Shown here: positions 62,635 to 64,000 of the stretch, in pieces
Position numbering within the stretch: position 1 is the first letter of the stretch
Layout of the letters: the number at the start of each line of letters is the position of its first letter
From: Glaciecola amylolytica
GTDB taxonomy: Bacteria > Bacteroidota > Bacteroidia > Flavobacteriales_D > Crocinitomicaceae
Assembly (NCBI GenBank): GCA_003856375.1
Contig: CP034120.1
Location: 558,001 to 622,000, forward strand
Direction of reading: 5' to 3'
DNA: 64,000 nt
Notes under the pieces: generated by a model
Databases searched by the model: none
Seen by the model: the letters and a program-made list of their open reading frames with translations, nothing else
What the model was told of the DNA's origin: nothing
Translations under genes and position numbers: made by a program

Positions 62635-63738
62635 TCAATTTACCCAATCTTTGATCTTTTTCACTGCTTTTTTGTCCAATCCCGTAACTGAGACGTCTAC
62701 ATTCTCCCAGTAGAATTTTTCAATGCCGTAAAGCTGACCGATCTCGTCTAAATTTTCATGCAGATTAAACAGGTCGATTTTCAGGAATCCCAACCCTTTT
62801 CCCATCAAAACTCCATGCCTTTGATTTCCTTTAGCAGCACCTTTCGGCCCTTTGACATTCAGTTGAATACAATCTGCCCACGCATTGGAAACTTCGATTG
62901 ATACAAACCAGCCGTATTTTGGTTTTTTCTCCGTCGGATCACTGCTCAGTTGCAATTTAAAACTCCACTTCTGACCAATTTCCGTTTGAATTCCGATTGC
63001 TTTGATCACCTCATCGGCAAGACTTCCAACCTGGTTTGCAGCCAGTTTATTGTAAGCCAGTTGATACGCTTTCTCCGTATTCGACAAGGTTTTGTTTGGT
63101 CCGAGCGCAAGCAGGAAGATATTCAATTCAGTGAGCTTGTTGTCGTTCCCGATCTGAAACTGAAATGCTTTTTCAGCCAACGGATGATTGCATTTTCCAA
63201 GTGCATAGACAAAGGAATTGAAAGCGCGGAGATCTCTGGATTGTTTCGGAACAGTTACCAATGTTTGTGCGACGTATTCGCCAACAATCGGTGTGATGAA
63301 TTTGTCCGATACCTTGAAACCTTCTGCTTTGTCAACCGGAAAAGCAAAAGTGCTCAGATAGTTTAAAAACAAAGCTGTTTCACGATATTCTTCATATGCT
63401 TTCGGATCATTGAAATCCTGATTTAATGCAAAAGCCAAACATTGATTCATCATCCGGCTCGGAAAGGATTCGTTCAGATAGATACTTCGCATAACTTCGC
63501 GCAAAATGGCAATATATTCAACGGAAAAACTACTTGCAAAACGGAATAATTGCTGCGATCCCATTCTCTTTAAAGCTTCGAAAAGTTTCTTTTCATCCAC
63601 TCCCGACGGAAGTTTACGCATCAGTTCAATGGTTGCTTTTTCCTCTCCTGAGCCGATTGTATTAGTCGGTGAATTCAGGAATTTGTCCATTACTTCATCT
63701 GCAGCAAGCGCTTTCGCTGATTTTTTCAAATCACTCAT
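62635..63738 (-). CDS. Cytoplasmic helical hypothetical protein
   Basis: The 367-aa product has no signal peptide. It has HEAT-like helices (about 30-235) and a C-terminal beta domain (about 250-367, with YGWFVSIEVSNAWADCIQLNVKGPKG and GLGFLKIDLFNLHENLDEIGQLYGIEKFYWENVDV, in parts). I recognise no named family. It lies downstream of the TetR gene's divergent start, 65 bp after the small hypothetical gene's end (convergent). Confidence 0.55.
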   Translation of the reverse strand: MSDLKKSAKALAADEVMDKFLNSPTNTIGSGEEKATIELMRKLPSGVDEKKLFEALKRMGSQQLFRFASSFSVEYIAILREVMRSIYLNESFPSRMMNQCLAFALNQDFNDPKAYEEYRETALFLNYLSTFAFPVDKAEGFKVSDKFITPIVGEYVAQTLVTVPKQSRDLRAFNSFVYALGKCNHPLAEKAFQFQIGNDNKLTELNIFLLALGPNKTLSNTEKAYQLAYNKLAANQVGSLADEVIKAIGIQTEIGQKWSFKLQLSSDPTEKKPKYGWFVSIEVSNAWADCIQLNVKGPKGAAKGNQRHGVLMGKGLGFLKIDLFNLHENLDEIGQLYGIEKFYWENVDVSVTGLDKKAVKKIKDWVN

Positions 63739-63852
63739 AGTATTGATTAATTGTGGTTTAAAATTACGAATTACGAATCGTGTTTACATATAATTTTAGA
63801 AAATATGACTGAGCGGAGTTGGAGGCAACCTTTCAATTGATTTGTTAAAAAT

Positions 63853-63866
63853 ATACCAAACGGTAT
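63853..63866. promoter_or_regulatory. Likely TetR operator
   Basis: ATACC-AAAC-GGTAT is an inverted repeat with 5-bp arms. It matches the ACC...GGT dyad common to many TetR operators. It lies 19 bases upstream of the -7 candidate at 63885-63892 and 49 bases before the regulator start, fitting autorepression. Confidence 0.45.
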
Positions 63867-63884
63867 TTTGTTGTAAAAATGAAT

Positions 63885-63892
63885 TACATTTG
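63885..63892 (+). promoter_or_regulatory. Possible -7 element of the TetR gene
   Basis: TACATTTG fits TAnnTTTG and lies 22 bases before ATG 63915. The -33 region falls in the operator, so a bound repressor would block the promoter. Confidence 0.38.
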
Positions 63893-63914
63893 CTTCATAG
63901 ATTGAATCCAATTC

Positions 63915-64000
63915 ATGACAAAAGCAGAACGTACGCGGCAATTCATCATAGAAACAACGGCTCCGATTTTTAATAAAAAAGGATACGAGGGAACTTCTAT
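63915..64000 (+). CDS. TetR/AcrR-family transcriptional regulator (5' part)
   Basis: The gene runs off the window. The 28 visible residues begin MTKAERTRQFIIETTAPIF, then NKKGYEGTS. This is the first helix of a TetR DNA-binding domain (R..I...A...F...GY..T). A likely operator and promoter precede it. The regulated genes may lie beyond the window. Confidence 0.8.
   Translation, partial: MTKAERTRQFIIETTAPIFNKKGYEGTS

Noticed and set aside
1-64000. CRISPR arrays, rRNA genes, transposases, phage integrase
   Set aside because: None could be found. The phage-like genes at 39-60 kb form an eCIS: there is no capsid, terminase, portal or integrase.

Overview
The window looks like a low-to-moderate GC chromosome segment from a free-living Bacteroidota bacterium, probably Flavobacteriales; a Fluviicola/Crocinitomicaceae-like host is only a guess. 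The signs are a type IX secretion (T9SS) C-terminal sorting domain, DNRLRE and giant YD-repeat surface proteins, Bacteroidota-type promoter motifs (TTG-N19-TAnnTTTG, clearest before tRNA-Asp) and weak Shine-Dalgarno sites. There are no rRNA genes, insertion sequences, CRISPR arrays or prophages. Almost all the sequence is coding.

Layout. (1) 1-7.6 kb holds tRNA-Asp with a promoter and terminator, a trypsin-like lipoprotein, RmuC, two tandem exported surface proteins (one with a T9SS sorting domain), a TPR protein and a small exported protein. (2) 7.8-19.2 kb, minus strand, is a tightly overlapping 13-gene operon for a type II secretion / type IV pilus-like machine. It encodes a secretin, a GspE ATPase, GspF, three pseudopilins, a short prepilin peptidase, PilN-, PilO- and PilP/GspC-like assembly proteins, an FN3-like lipoprotein and a MORN-type exported protein. 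(3) 19.2-37.4 kb, plus strand and divergent from (2) across about 120 bp, is a seven-gene operon of exported proteins. It includes a DNRLRE protein, a Skp/OmpH-like chaperone, a 2176-aa SpvB-like protein, a LolA-like protein and a 2510-aa RHS protein with an unclassified C-terminal tail. Two more exported proteins follow. (4) 39.2-60.4 kb, minus strand, is a complete extracellular contractile injection system (eCIS): Pvc16/DUF4255 cap, sheath, two tubes, DUF5908, LysM hub, VgrG spike, PAAR tip, gp25, Afp11- and Afp12-like baseplate proteins, tape measure, AAA+ ATPase, two DUF4157 cargo proteins and a terminal membrane protein. A truncated WYL-type HTH regulator sits just upstream. (5) 61.1-64 kb holds a DUF72 protein, a small unknown protein, an unknown helical protein and the start of a TetR regulator with a likely operator.

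Two systems stand out. The eCIS carries paired cargo proteins with nearly the same DUF4157 leader but different C-terminal domains, one a likely HNH/WHH nuclease. The T2SS-like operon lies head-to-head with an operon of giant YD-repeat proteins that lack a T9SS signal. From this I infer, without proof, that the T2SS-like machine exports those proteins.
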